DNA of 64,000 nt from Scenedesmus sp. ARA3 (taxonomy: Eukaryota > Chlorophyta > Chlorophyceae > Sphaeropleales > Scenedesmaceae), in contig RWJK01001243.1 in the NCBI GenBank assembly GCA_004335835.1, forward strand, positions 229,515-293,514, in the 5' to 3' direction. Of this stretch, positions 52,893-64,000 are shown in pieces. Each line of letters starts with the position of its first letter. The first letter of the stretch is position 1. The notes below the pieces were generated by a model. It made no database searches, was not told the origin of the DNA, and saw only the letters and a list, made by a program, of their open reading frames with translations. Made by a program: the position numbers and the translations under genes.

Positions 52893-53198
52893 GAGGTGCT
52901 GAGCATTGCCACCCCTTCCAAAAAGTACGAAATGCTTCACGATCGATGCAACGCGCTGCAGCATACACTTGCGCACACAATGAGGTACATGTGGCTAACA
53001 CATGTTACTCTGGGCTACGCCGTGCTCTTAGCTGCTTGCTCATCGCAACGCCGATCAATCGCAATTACACGTTTTTTGATTGGTGACAGAGCTTACTTGT
53101 TCAACTAGGCACCAATACATACATCACAATTGACGTTGCCTTTTTGTCCAGTGGTCGTTCCATCAGTTAAGAATCTGCGCTTCGACATCAGCATTAGA
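52893..53198. promoter_or_regulatory. Divergent promoter between NOMO and the glycine-rich membrane protein
   Basis: Only about 306 bp separate the two modelled start codons. It must hold both 5' UTRs. No TATA box or known element is evident. Confidence 0.4.
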
Positions 53199-54992
53199 AT
53201 GCTGTTACAACGGCAAGGCATCAGCTGCAGCAGCCGGCAAGGCAACGGAGCTGCGTTGACGCAACTCTCCCGAAGCAGCCTGCAGCGGCCTGTCTGCACT
53301 TCTAGCATATGCAGACCTAGCCAGGTAGGTTTCAAACGTCAACCACATAAATTGCCATGCTATCACCGGGCCGGAATCGCCACTGAAAAGCTGGAGTGCC
53401 CTTGATTCCCACAGCTGCTGATGTGCATGTGGTGTGTTCACCCTGGGGTCGTTTTCTTGCTCGCAGGGCAGCAGCAGAGGTCGGTTACAGATTGTTGCTG
53501 GCGAAAGGCAGAACAGCAACATATCAACCAAGCGCAGGCTGTCAGGCGGGACTGGCCTGCCGCCAATTGATGGAGGGGTGAGCTGCAGCGGGGGCATGGC
53601 TGTGACATGCAATCGCGCATGCATGCACGCGTGTAATGAAGCCTGGTGATGTGGGATCCTGTGTTACAGCTGTTGGTTTGGCCTTCAGCCACGTGCATAC
53701 GTGTATTTGCCTGGGTCTGCTTGCAGAAGGGGCAGCCTGTGCACAGCTGCTGACCTGTTCCTGCTGTTCTCTGCTGCAACGTCACTTCATGTATAAACAG
53801 CGGTTCGCATTTAGATGCATGCAAGCAGGACAGCGATGCACCCATAAAAGATATATAGTTCACGCATATTCTTGCGTGTCTAGGTGTGCGCAATGTATGC
53901 TGGCCCACCAAGGTGTGCATCTACGTGCCAACAAGCATTCATGAAATAATCCAAACCCTGCACCCCTGCTTTCACTGATGTTTTATTCACTGATGTTTTA
54001 ACCAAACGCTGCACCCCTGCTCTCACCTTGATGTTGCAGGACGATGGTGGTGGCGGCGGTGGCGATGGTTGGGGCTGGGAGCGCACAGCACGCAACCTGC
54101 TGCCTAACCTAGCATTCCTAGGCCTGTACTTCGCCATCACATCATACGGCGGCGATGGCTGGGGCGGAGGCTTCTTCGGTAAGGGCAGCTTGCAGTTGTT
54201 GAAGCAGCATCGAGCAAAGCAGTGTGTGCAGCAGTGCCGCGTGGCTGCCTTGCTCCTCCATGTTCCCTGCGCAGAGTGTCATGACTGTACTAGATGTGAC
54301 TGCTGTAACAGCATGTGCCACACGACAGCTTGTACGGACACTGCATGCCCCATTGGTCAAGAATTTCAGCCAGTGCGTTGCTTCATGGTCGGCCTGCAGT
54401 GCTGCATGGCAGTGCTGTTAGGTTGTGTTGTTGCAAAGCGCATATTTGGGCAATACAGGCACATGCATGGCACTGCTGAGGAAGCTCTTGCAGCAGCGAC
54501 GAAGGAGCCTGTCACATGCACAGTGACTGGCAGGAATGGTAGCAGCCGCCTTCGCGATGCATGTGCCAGACGTGCCTTGCATGCAGTGTTTGCTGGCAAT
54601 CTTCATTTCTTTTATTTATTTTTTTCTTTTATTTACGTCTTGGGCTTACACTGCAGTGCCAACGCTCGCATGGAGCTGCACTAATTTAGTTACCTTTGTC
54701 GTCAGCACTAGACGCTGACGAACACCTCCGCGTGCATTCTTGCACTCTTGCTTCTTCAATGTTCCTTGCAGGTGGCGGCGGCGGCGGCGGTGGTGGCGGC
54801 GGCGGGGGCGGCGATGGTCAGTTTGGTCAGGGCTCCTCTCAGCCGGATGGCGGCTCGTCAATGCGGGACGATGCAGGCAACAATGACCACGCAGCAGATG
54901 AGGAGGGCAGCAGCAGCGAAGAGGACAGCAGCGAAGAAGCAGCGCCGGTGTACAACTACAACTACAACAGGCGGGAGTACAGGGGCAGATGA
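53199..54992 (+). CDS. Glycine-rich single-span membrane protein, probably plastid-targeted
   Basis: Model: exons 53199-53324, 53467-53577, 54040-54178, 54772-54992; 198 aa, phases closing. The N-terminus (MLLQRQGISCSSRQGNGAAL onward) is rich in Ser, Arg and Gln with almost no acidic residues, as in chloroplast transit peptides. A conserved-looking block KRRLSGGTGLPPIDGGDDGG leads into one hydrophobic segment (NLLPNLAFLGLYFAITSYGG) flanked by DGWG repeats. A poly-Gly run of about 14 residues, an acidic Ser/Glu stretch and a Tyr/Asn/Arg tail (NYNYNRREYRGR) follow. I do not recognise the family; small Gly-rich one-helix proteins of plastid envelopes or thylakoids have a similar look. The first exon is supported by phase only. 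Only exon 3 and the block before it look strongly constrained. Confidence 0.55.
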
Positions 54993-57900
54993 GCTGGTGC
55001 TGTGTAGCTGGTGGGTGCGCTGCTGCAGCTGCAGCAGTGCTGCCTTCGGTCAGCTTGGTGTTCCCGCTGCAGCTGCGAGACGGGCAGATGAGGGGCAGAT
55101 GAGCTGGCGTGGTGTAGCTGGTGCGTGTGCTGCTGCAGCTGCAGCGATCGCGCATCAGGGTAGCATGGCGCGGCAGCAACTGCTTTACAAAACAGCTGGG
55201 AGCTTGCAGCGGTGCAGCAGCGGCAACAGCAACAGCAGCGTTGGTGCTTGCGAAGCAGCAGTGCATGCAGCTCTGCAGGGCAGCTGCCTTCTTGCCGTGG
55301 CTGGAAGCATAGCAGCAGATGCACTGGCTTGGCGGCCCAGCGGCACGATGCAGCACTTGCGGGGGTGCGGTGCGGCTGTTGTGTGCACGTCTGCAACTGC
55401 GGGGCAGCCTTTTGTAGCACCTGTTGTGTAGCGTCACGCTTATCTGCAGCCTGCCTGACTGCCTGGCACGAGCTGCAGAGCGAGTTGGAGCAGCCTTGAC
55501 GCATCGGCAGGCAATCAGCGCATCCATGCGCAGTTGTTGCATCTGTACTTACCATTATGAGGCAGCAGCTGCATGTGGATGAGGGTGTGTACGGGCTGCG
55601 CAAGCTGCGGAAAACTGTTGTTCAGGGTATGAATGTCTACAGGATTTGCTGCAGTGGTAGTGCTTCTTGTGACCTCTTGTGCCGTGACAGCTGGCATGCT
55701 CACCAGGCTAGGGTACTGTTTGCCTTCCGCGCCCGTTTCTGAAGCGGCTTTTGTTGTATGTTGGATTGCGCAACGTGGGTGGGTATTGCAGGATCAGGGG
55801 GGTCATACTCATGTTTCGCTGGCAGGTGCAAGCAGTCGATTGGTTGTTGTTGCGCGCCGTAAAGCGTAAGAGGGGTGAGTTGTCATTGCATGGTGTGTCT
55901 TTGTATTCTTTTCTGGCGCTTGTACCCACAAGCTGCTGACTATCCATCCTCATGTTTGTCTTGCTCCGAAGCGAGGCTGCTATGCAAAACCTTGGACCTT
56001 GAGTGAGTCAGGGACTGTACATTGTTTGAACCAGGGGCAACATATGTGCCTGTGTTTCCGCGGGATTTCGCGTGTGCTGATTGGAGTAGCATATGCATCC
56101 AGAGAGCGCGTGTGGTTCGCTCAGGCTGTTGGCTGGCATGGGGGCACATTGCTCCACTAGCAGTACTAGTGGTGTTGAAATAGGCACTGCTTGCAACATC
56201 GGCCGTTGCACCTTTTGCTGCTACTTGTCAATACCTGTATCGTGCTCGTGCATGGTACTTGGGTACCAATCGGCGCTGCCTGTTTGGTTGCGGCACTGTT
56301 GGTGTGTACTGCTGATCTCTGGTTGCTGCGGGTAGGCAATTGGCTCACGCCCTGCTGCATGCAGCGGCCCTATCTGCCTGTAACTTACACAGGTTGTACC
56401 AGAAGAGTTGATCCAACCAACCAATCGCAGCGCGTGCGTGCTACTCGAGTGAAGTTACAGGGGAGCTCGAGCTTTTAGCTCTGCGCATGCTGAGCGCAGT
56501 ATTCCGGATCCAGCAACACCAGGCCTGACTGTCACAGTCACACGGTGCTGTGTAGCCTGCAGTAGGTTTCACGCCTGTGATCACGGTGATCAACACTGAG
56601 GCGGTGGTAGTCAACCCAGCAAATTCAACACTTAAGAAAGCTCCGGCACTTACATCGCCAAGTAATAAGGACGCAAGTTCGGACGAAATTTTATATTCCT
56701 GTTGGTCAGGAACGGCGACATCCTGCCGCCACAGCCCCCACGTAGAATCACAAGCAGCAGATGTTCAAGCACTGTGGTCCCAGGCTCATGGCAACTGTGC
56801 AACTGTTGCGTGACAGCTCAGTCCTAAACTGCTGCAGGGCTCAAAGTTCATTGGGCCAGATGCCTGAAATTAAGACTGGTGCTGCTATATTACGCGTGTC
56901 ACAAGCCACAGGCAAGGTACCGAACTATGGATAACCGCTGTCGGCGTCAGCAAGCCCCAGGAACTGCATGTACCAGTCAACTGGTGTGGCACAGCCAAAA
57001 CAGGCCTGGTGGCAGAGTACCAGATCCGACACCTACCGGCGCTGACCTTGGCCCTGTAACATCGCACATGATCTGCACAAACATTATTTTACAGGCTGCA
57101 ACGAAGAATTTACCGGTGTTTCGTGCACTGCGGAAGTTCCGGGTACTTCCACCAAAGGCGGAAGTTGACTCGACTACGGCTTCGAGGCGTGTGCCCTGCC
57201 TACTACACAGCTTCCAGGACGCAGACCTTAAACATATGCTTTCAATGCGCCTTACAAGTGCAGTTCAAGAGCTTTGCTCGACCGTCAACACTGTTTCGCA
57301 CTTTGCAATCATTCCAGGGCGCTGGCCCTGCAATCGCTGTCTCCGCCACTATGCAGCAGAAATGCCGCAACACTATTCGTGCATCAACAAATGTTGAGTT
57401 TATTATGATGATGGTCAGCGATTTGCGGAATAGCGTGCGCTGCAACTGGGGAACTTTGCATGGATATGCATGGAGTGGCTCAGTAAGGACGGGTCGCGTC
57501 AGACTACCTTTACAACGTCAAGCACACTCAGAATACGCCTTCAAAAAACATAGCGAGTACCCGCATGCACGCATCTACGGTCGGGCACCACGGCCTTGCA
57601 GCAGCAGCAACAGCAGCAGCAGCGGCAGGGGGCGGTGTGACCCCCCATGGGGGCCAAAGTACAACTTTGCTCCATTGCAACCAGCATTTTTTGCAAAAAA
57701 ACATTGGTGCAAATTGCTGCTGAGACACATGTTGGGAAGCTTGTCAAACAGACATTTTGATTTTTCTTTTTTTTTTTTTCTTTTTCGTCCGTCACCCTTA
57801 GAAAAAGAGTTATCCTTGTGACTTCACGCTAAACCTGCAGCCAGCTGCTGCACCTGTAAACTGCGTGCACTGCTGTGGGCCCATAGATGCACCACACCCA

Positions 57901-58429
57901 GTGCCAAGGGCTGCACACACCAACATGAAGCAAGCTTGCTTAAGCTTAGCATGCTAGCAGCGTCAGCATGCGTGCTTGCCACAAACAACCCCACAGAACA
58001 CACCTGCCGCTGAAGTGCAGCAGTCTGCTGAAGTGCAGCGGGCTGCTGAAGTGCAGCAGTCCGAGTCAAGTAACAACACCTAGAGATCACCAATAAATAT
58101 CGTGCAGCCATCTACAAACACACGTGCACGAGCAAGCTTCTTGCATCATTGGCACAGAATTCTCCCACACGGCATGCTGCTGCAGTACACAGTTGTGCAT
58201 CTGCCTCTGCAGGCCAGAGCACGTGCATACAGGCTGCCATTTGAGTCAAATGAGCATGGTAACAAAAAAATCAGCATGTTGAGCCACTGATCAAGCGGCT
58301 GGCGCCACGCCAATATGGCACCTTCATACTGTGCGTGCCGTGACTGACAAGCAGCACCTAGGCCCATGTATCTCTAACACAGTTCGGCGCCCTGCTGCTA
58401 TGAACAGCAGCAACAGCACTGCCCTCAGT
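54993..58429. other. Long region without a supported gene
   Basis: About 3.4 kb between the glycine-rich protein and purH 3' ends (convergent). It is less repetitive than the rest. A poly-T tract (about 57764-57782) and a (GCTGAAGTGCAGC)-like triplicate near 58009-58062 are the only structures noticed. No exon, tRNA or mobile-element coding region could be supported. Confidence 0.45.
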
Positions 58430-58605
58430 GCTTGAAGTGGGGCAGCGCGCAGCAGCAACAGTGGTCATCAGCGCCACTCACGTCACGCGCACAGAAGTGC
58501 GCTGCGCTGCTCTGCGTTGCACTGCACTGCACTGTACTGCACTGCTCTGCGCTCAGAGCTTGAAGTGGCGCACGCCTGAGGTCACCAGCGCAACTCACGT
58601 AAGTG
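58430..58605 (-). repeat. Copies of the purH last-exon 3' end beyond the stop codon
   Basis: The real terminal exon carries, on the plus strand, GCTTGAAGTGGCGCACGCCT followed by GTGGTCACCAGCGCCAC (about 58690-58728). Copies occur at about 58429-58480 and 58558-58597, each ending in ACTCAC(G). Between them are CTGCA/CTGCG pentamer runs (about 58500-58550 and 58615-58685). Confidence 0.75.
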
Positions 58606-58685
58606 GCACAAAGGTGCGCTGCGCTGCGTTGCGCTGCACTATGCTGTGCTGCCCTGTACTGTGCTGCGCTGTGCTGCGCTGCACT

Positions 58686-61600
58686 TTAGTGCTTGAAGTG
58701 GCGCACGCCTGTGGTCACCAGCGCCACGCCGTACTTGTTGCAGCAGTCGATGGCATCCTGGTCCCTGATGCTGCCCCCGGGGTGTGCGATGGCGGCAACG
58801 CCGGCCTGCAGGAAAGGCAGTAGTGTATACAGATACAATGTTGAAGAAATCATCAGCAGACCGTGTCGCTAGGCTGCTGACATGTATCCAAACTGCCATC
58901 ACTCTGTCAACATGTGATGATGAGAAGGGGAATAAGCGCATAAAAAGAGCAGTCAATGGCGGGGAGCTGGGAGCTGGATGCAGGCTAACAGCTCTCCTGC
59001 AACTGCCGCAAGCAGGAAACAAACGACTTTCGCCGCACAACACACTCGCACTTGCTGACAAGCAGCCATCTTCTGAATCTGCCCGCACTGTTGACCAACA
59101 GCTGAATGACAGTCATGTAACATGTTACAACGCACCTGGCAGGCCATCTCCACGCTGTCTCCCCAGCTGAAGGGGAAGAAGGCGTCACTGGCCAGCACTG
59201 CTCCCTTGATGTCGTCACCCGCCTTCTCCATTGCTATCTGCGTGCTCTTCACCCTGCAAGGTTTACAAAGGACAGCACAAAGCATCAGCGGCAGCAGCAA
59301 CAAAAATAAAATGCAGAGCAACATGCGCAGCATCCTCAGCAGTTTCTTGCAAAATTGATCTAGCGGCAGTCAGCGACAGTGAAGATCACCTGCGGGGCAC
59401 ACCGCAAACACAACACCACCTCGCAATAAGTCAAATCCGGTTCAAATCCTACTCAAAATCAAGTTATAACAACAGCGCACCTGTTTGGCTGCCCGCTGCC
59501 CATGCCCAGCAGCTTGTTGTCCTTCGCCACTGTGATGGCATTGGACTTGACCAGTTCGAATCAGCAATAATTTAAATCATGTGCGAATTCAAATTCAAAC
59601 AGCGCACCTGTTTGGCTGCCCGCTGCCCATGCCCAGCAGCTTGTTGTCCTTAGCCACAGTGATGGCGTTGGACTTGACGTGCTTCACGCAGCGCCACGCA
59701 AACCGCAGGTCGCTTAGCTGCTGCTCTGTGGGCTGCTTCTCGCTGACAACAGTGAAGGTGATGTCCTCAGGTGACAGGTCGTCAGCGCCCTGCAGGACAT
59801 ATAACAGTGAGGCAAAGTCAATGGACGGTCGCTCAGATGCTGCTGTGTTGACTGTGCCTCGCTGACCACAGTGAAGGTGGTGTCCTCAGGGGACAGGTCA
59901 TCAGCACCCTGCAGTGCAACTAACAGTAAGGCAAAGTCAATGAACGGTCGCTCAGCTGCTGCTGTGTTAGCTGTGCCTTGCTGACCACGGTGAAGGTGGT
60001 GTCCTCAGGGGAGAGGACGTCAGCACCCTGCGGCACAAGATGACTGCACAATAACATGTTACAACATGTAACACAATAACATTCTATATGCAACACCTCA
60101 ACTGTTACCTGCGTCTGGCCTGGCTGCAATCAACAAACCAACCTCGAATTAACAGTCAACAGAGTAACACAGATAAGTTTTGCCACTCACCTGCATCAGC
60201 CAGCCGCCGGCCACCTGGCGCAGCGACCTGCCGCTTGGCGGGCGCGGCGCTGCCTCCAGGATGCGCAGCGCCTTGCTCTTGCCCTTGAGCACCTCCAAGC
60301 CCTCGGGGGTGTAGCCAGGCGCCACAACAATCTCGTAGAACATGCGCGTCTCGCCGTCCGTGGGAGACCTGCGGCACACGTAAGACAGATGCATGCGCAA
60401 GCAGAGGGTCAGCAGGAGTCTGATGGTTGTTTGCCTGCTGATATTTTTGTAGAACATGCGCGTCTCGCCGTCAGTGGGGGACCTGCGGCACAAGTAATGC
60501 AGGTGAATGCGCCTTGCTCTTGCCCTTGAGCACCTCAAGGCCCTCGGGGGTGTAGCCGGGGGCAACCACAATCTCGTAGAACATGCGCGTCTCGCCGTCG
60601 GTGGGAGACCTGCGGCACAAGTGTGACAAAATGAAGGTGCATGCGCAAGGAGATGGTCAGCAGGAGTCTGTTGGTTGTTTGCCCGCTGATGTTTTTGTGG
60701 AACATGCGCGTCTCGCCGTCCGTGGGAGACCTGCGGCACACGTAAGACAAGATGAAGATGCATGCGCGGGCAGATGGTCAGCAGTGGCTTAATGGTTGCT
60801 TGCTCGCTGATAATGTTGTAGAACATGTGCGTCTCGCTGTCGGTGGGGCACCTGCGGCACAAGTAACACAGATGCATGCGCACGCAGATGGTCAGCAGTG
60901 CTCCAATAGTGATTTGCTTGCTGGTAACTTCGGGGAAGTGCAATGCGCGTCTTGCCGTCCGTGAGGACCTCGCCATCGGTGGTGTGCAAGAGTGCTGGTG
61001 CTGACGTGTTATATTGATATTGTTATATCCGGCCCACATGCCAGCGGTGCAAGCGGTAGGGAAGCCGCCTGCTCCTCGGCACGCAGGCCGCCGCGCAACC
61101 AATCAGCGCAGCTTGCTTTGCTGTAGGCACCCAACGGAACCAGCAGCTATAGCATCGCAGCTGCTGCTTCTTACAGATGCCATGCATACACAGCCTTGGA
61201 CCCAGCCCATGCGCACAACATGTAACATGCACAACAAGCATCATTATTCTTCACATGTCCTGCCTGCTGGTTGGACCGTGGCGGCAGGCAAACTCACGTA
61301 ACACAACCGGGGACCGAAAACGCAGCCTCGATGCAACTCCAAATAGAAAGTAGAAAAAACATAACCCCACCTGTACTCGCGCAGCTCGCGGGCCAGCTTC
61401 TCGTCCACCTGCCTGTTGAATGCAACGATGCCGCCGAAGGCGCTGACCGGGTCGGCAATAACGGCCAGCCGGTAGGCCTCCAGCAGGTCGTCCCGGGTGG
61501 CCACGCCGCAGGGGTTGGTGTGCTTCACGATCACGCAGGTGGGCTCCTGCAGCAGCAGCAGCAGCGGCAGCAGCAGCAGCAGCAGCAGCAAGGATAGCAG

Positions 61601-64000
61601 GACTTCATCAACAGCGCGGCGGGAAGTGTGCTGCACAATTACAGCAGCTGCGCTGTCCATGCGCTGCCTGCGCTAGTAGCGTCATCACATGCATGCCAAC
61701 ACGCCCTGCTTTACACCCCCCGGCTGCTGCTCATGCATCAATGCAATGACTGTTACATAACACGTACACAACAGGCTTGGTTCCTCAGCATCCAGGAGCC
61801 GCATCCATTCGTCCTGTCACAACAATCAACGCACCTTGAAGTCGCAGCAGCAGCTGTACGCTGCATCCGCATCCAGGTAGTTGTTATAACTCATCTCCTT
61901 GCCATGATGCTGCACTGCTGTGGCAATGCCTCCCTTCCCGGCTTCTGCCAGGCTGCCATCTGTGTAGAATGCAGCAGCCTGGTGCGGGTTCTCGCCATAG
62001 CGCAGGCCCTGGGCAAGCTTCATGGGGACAGACATCTCTGGTGCTGGCTCGCCGCCGCCTACTTGGCCCCACAGCCACTCCGCAACCTGCAGGGTGAGGT
62101 GAGGCATGGTGAGGCACAGCAACAGAGGGCGGCTGTGTTGACACACTTGCAGGCATGCCAGGTGCAGTGGTGCCCACAGCCCCTCCACAACCTGCACAGT
62201 GAAGCGGGGCATGGTGAGGCACGACAACAGACGGGGCTGAGTTGGTTAGACACACATGATGATATGCCAAGTGATGAGGTGCTGCTGGTGCTGGCTCGCC
62301 GCTGCCGACTTGGCCCCACAGCCACTCTGCAACCTGCAGGTGCAATGGAGCACAACATTGGAGGGGAATTGCACTACACGCACATGCATACATGCCAGGT
62401 GTTATTGCCACAGTGGCCCCACAGCCACCCCGCAACCTGCATGGTGAGGTGGGGCATGGAGCGGCGCAACAACAGAGGGACATGAATCGCCGTAGCTCAG
62501 AAGCTTCATTGGCACAGACATCTCTGGTGCTGGCTCGCCGCCGCCGAACTGGCCCCACAGCCACTCCGCAACCTGCACAGTGAGGCGTGGTGAAGCACAA
62601 TAACAGGCGGACAGCCGAGAAAGACACAATTGGACACATATTATGTTGCATTGTGCTCTTGCAAAGCGTGCTTCCTGCAAATATTCACAAGTGATATGCC
62701 AGGTGTTGAGGTGCTGCTGGGAAGCTTGCACACAGAACAGCTGCTGTTGCCGCTGCTGCCGCTGCTGCTGCTGCTGCTGTCGCACCTGTGAGTCGTAGCT
62801 TGCTGTGTGCTGGTACGCCTTCCATGCCATCTTCTTGCGGAAGTCTGCAGCGGCAGCAGCAGCAACAGCAGCATTGGTTTGTTTTCGCAAAAGCAAACAC
62901 ACTGCTAGTAGGTGGTGCAGCTGTGCAGCATGCTCTCTGCTACTTCACTCCTTGCCAAACCACTGCAGACATGCACTATAGTAAAGCAGCATACTTTCTT
63001 GATACAACAGCAGCAGCAGCGCCCACCTTCGGACACCTCGCCAGCTGTCAGCTGAGTCAGCAGCTCCTCATAGTCAGCAGGGTCCACCACAACCATTACA
63101 TAAGTGCACAAGTGACATCCGAACGGTGTTACAAAGCCTCTGGCAGCGTCAGGAGGGCCCACCTTCACTCACATTGCTGCAGTTCTTATACACAAACATC
63201 TGCAGACATGCACGATGGCACACCGTTATCATTGAGCCCACCTTCAGACACCTCGCCAGCTGTCAGCTGAGTCAGCAGCTCCGCATAGTCAGCAGGGTCC
63301 ACCACCACTGTCACATCGCCGTGGTTCTTGGCTGCTGCGCGGATCATGGCGGGGCCGCCGATGTCGATGTTCTCAACACCATCCGCAAAGGGAGGTGGTG
63401 GGCTCTTGGTCACTGTGGCCCGGAAGGGGTACAGGTTGACCACCACCTGCAGCAGCAGCAGCAGCAGCAGCAGCAGCGGCGGCGGGGGTGCGTGATACGG
63501 AGTAGACACGATGCGTGAAGACAGCATGAGGTGCCATCCGCAAAGGGAGGTTGGGGCTCTTGGTCGCTGTGGCCCTGAAGGGGGACAGGTTGACCACCAC
63601 CTGCAGCAGCAGCAGCAGCAGCAGCAGCAGCGGCGGCGGGGGTGCGTGATACGGAGTAGACACGATGCGTGAAGACAGCATGAGGTGCCATCCGCAAAGG
63701 GAGGTTGGGGCTCTTGGTCGCTGTGGCCCTGAAGGGGGACAGGTTGACCACCACCTGCAGCAGAAAAAAACAAGTGTAGGAGGTGCGTGATTATGAGACA
63801 GCATAGATGGGAAGGTGAGGAGGCGGCAGCTGTAGCGGTGGTGAAGAGTTGCTGCTGTCTTTGGTTGTGCTGCTGCCTCACCCTGCTGCTGTTGCTGGCA
63901 TGTGCATGCCGTCTATTGTTACCTATCCATCCATCCATTCATCCATCCATCCATCCATCCATCCATCCATCCATCCATCCATCCATCCATCCATCCATCC
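58686..64000 (-). CDS. purH: Bifunctional AICAR transformylase / IMP cyclohydrolase (5' end outside window)
   Basis: Model (minus), entering from beyond 64000: 63446-63242, 62844-62786, 62086-61835, 61546-61371, 60368-60191, 59789-59608, 59253-59136, 58805-58686; 429 codons, all phases closing. The first visible exon ([14 protein letters not shown]...[20 protein letters not shown]) is the end of the IMP cyclohydrolase domain. The transformylase domain follows, with [30 protein letters not shown] (Lys-His catalytic pair), [40 protein letters not shown] and [14 protein letters not shown], ending VRHFKH. The protein catalyses the last two steps of de novo purine synthesis (AICAR to FAICAR to IMP). 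The sequence is of the bacterial/plant type. About 100 N-terminal residues (MGS-like start) are missing because the gene runs off the window. This gene has the richest set of decoy exon edges here. Confidence 0.95.
59473..59552 (-). repeat. Copy of the pur[12 protein letters not shown] exon 3' edge
   Basis: A copy of the last ~25 codons of exon 59789-59608 ([20 protein letters not shown]) plus a GTGCGCTG donor lies about 130 bp downstream in the intron and is nearly identical to the real exon end. Confidence 0.9.
59846..60035 (-). repeat. Two copies of the pur[10 protein letters not shown] exon 5' edge
   Basis: Copies at about 59850-59913 and 59970-60032 repeat the acceptor plus the codons for [16 protein letters not shown] (real exon start 59789). 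Spacing is about 120 bp, and both keep CTGCAG- or CCGCAG-type acceptors. Confidence 0.9.
60444..60990 (-). repeat. Four to five copies of the pur[13 protein letters not shown] exon 5' edge
   Basis: Units at about 60447-60495, 60509-60620 (longest, reaching back to the KALR-coding part), 60695-60745, 60815-60865 and a weak one near 60944-60990. They repeat the acceptor (GCCGCAG|GTCTCCCAC) and the codons for [10 protein letters not shown], whose real start is 60368. The intron sequence between copies is itself repeated, so these are tandem duplications of a ~115-120 bp unit spanning the intron-exon junction. Confidence 0.9.
62148..62580 (-). repeat. Four copies of the purH VAEWLWGQ exon 5' edge
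   Basis: Copies near 62160-62195, 62283-62338, 62413-62438 and 62513-62575 repeat TGCAG|GTTGCGGAGTGGCTGTGG and following codons. The farthest encodes [20 protein letters not shown] almost intact. The real exon starts at 62086. Confidence 0.9.
63026..63106 (-). repeat. Copy of the purH GEVSEG exon 3' edge
   Basis: Minus frame encodes [23 protein letters not shown] followed by GGTGGGC, close to the end of the real exon (63446-63242) with one Ala-to-Glu change. It lies about 140 bp downstream in the intron. Confidence 0.9.
63531..63770 (-). repeat. Two copies of the pur[11 protein letters not shown] exon 5' edge
   Basis: Two 154-bp units follow the real exon start (63446) on its upstream side. 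Each repeats the acceptor and [15 protein letters not shown] codons plus a shared tail ending in GTAGACACG. The two decoys match each other more closely than the real exon, and two of the three copies carry a (CAG)n directly at the acceptor. Confidence 0.9.
63923..64000. repeat. (ATCC)n tetranucleotide microsatellite at the window edge
   Basis: About 18 or more units of CCAT, with one TTC interruption near 63938, run off the right edge. It lies in the intron upstream of the first visible purH exon. Confidence 0.95.

Noticed and set aside
54993..58429. Search for a retroelement or further gene in the long gap, prompted by the poly-T tract
   Set aside because: No reverse transcriptase, integrase or gag-like frame, no terminal repeats, and no frame with protein-like composition.
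60191..60990. CRISPR-like array of regular repeats
   Set aside because: Units are degenerate exon edges with repeated spacers in a eukaryotic intron; no cas genes and no unique spacers.
60191..60990. Several full alternative purH exons or a purH pseudogene cluster
   Set aside because: Only exon edges are copied, always next to their own exon and with intron sequence in the unit, so this is local tandem duplication and not inserted processed copies.

Overview
The window looks like nuclear DNA of a green alga (Chlorophyta, probably Chlorophyceae; the exact lineage is inference). The reasons are small exons with GT-AG introns that can be joined in frame, plastid-type genes (MinE, an STN8/STL1-type thylakoid kinase, an octotricopeptide-repeat organelle RNA-binding protein), alanine- and glutamine-rich linkers, and very abundant CAG/CTG triplet arrays. 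All gene models below were assembled by hand by matching reading frames across GT-AG junctions. In each model the exon phases close, so the spliced length is an exact multiple of three.

Layout, left to right: a small membrane protein (374-1281, +); an OPR protein in eight exons (9559-3072, -) that is divergent, with 192 bp between start codons, from a ten-exon STL1/STN8-like kinase (9752-14743, +); a seven-exon arginine/serine-rich protein (22123-17105, -), divergent from plastid division factor MinE (23063-23788, +); an orphan Cys-rich exon (25250-25107, -); a six-exon nucleotidyltransferase-GHMP kinase fusion (25808-29271, +); two tandem 12-exon genes for secreted Cys-rich proteins (36975-31646 and 44395-38929, both -); a NOMO (nodal modulator) homologue in ten exons (52892-46074, -), divergent from a small glycine-rich plastid-type membrane protein (53199-54992, +); and the 3' eight exons of purH/ATIC (from beyond 64000 down to 58686, -).

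The most unusual signal is not a gene. In at least five of these genes (OPR, STL1, RS protein, the kinase fusion, purH) the introns or 3' flanks next to particular exons carry one to five degenerate copies of the exon edge together with its splice site. Some copies keep the codons and the GT or AG, while others have stop codons or changed catalytic residues. The copies form local tandem arrays with unit lengths of about 110-200 bp. MinE, NOMO and the two Cys-rich genes show none that I can see.

A second genome-wide habit is a long (CTG)n run, in the sense orientation, directly before the AG of many introns. Coding triplet arrays are mostly in the opposite (CAG) sense. A third is a set of inverted-repeat structures, including a 164-bp foldback element and a palindromic minisatellite of about 600 bp, both inside one intron of the RS gene.
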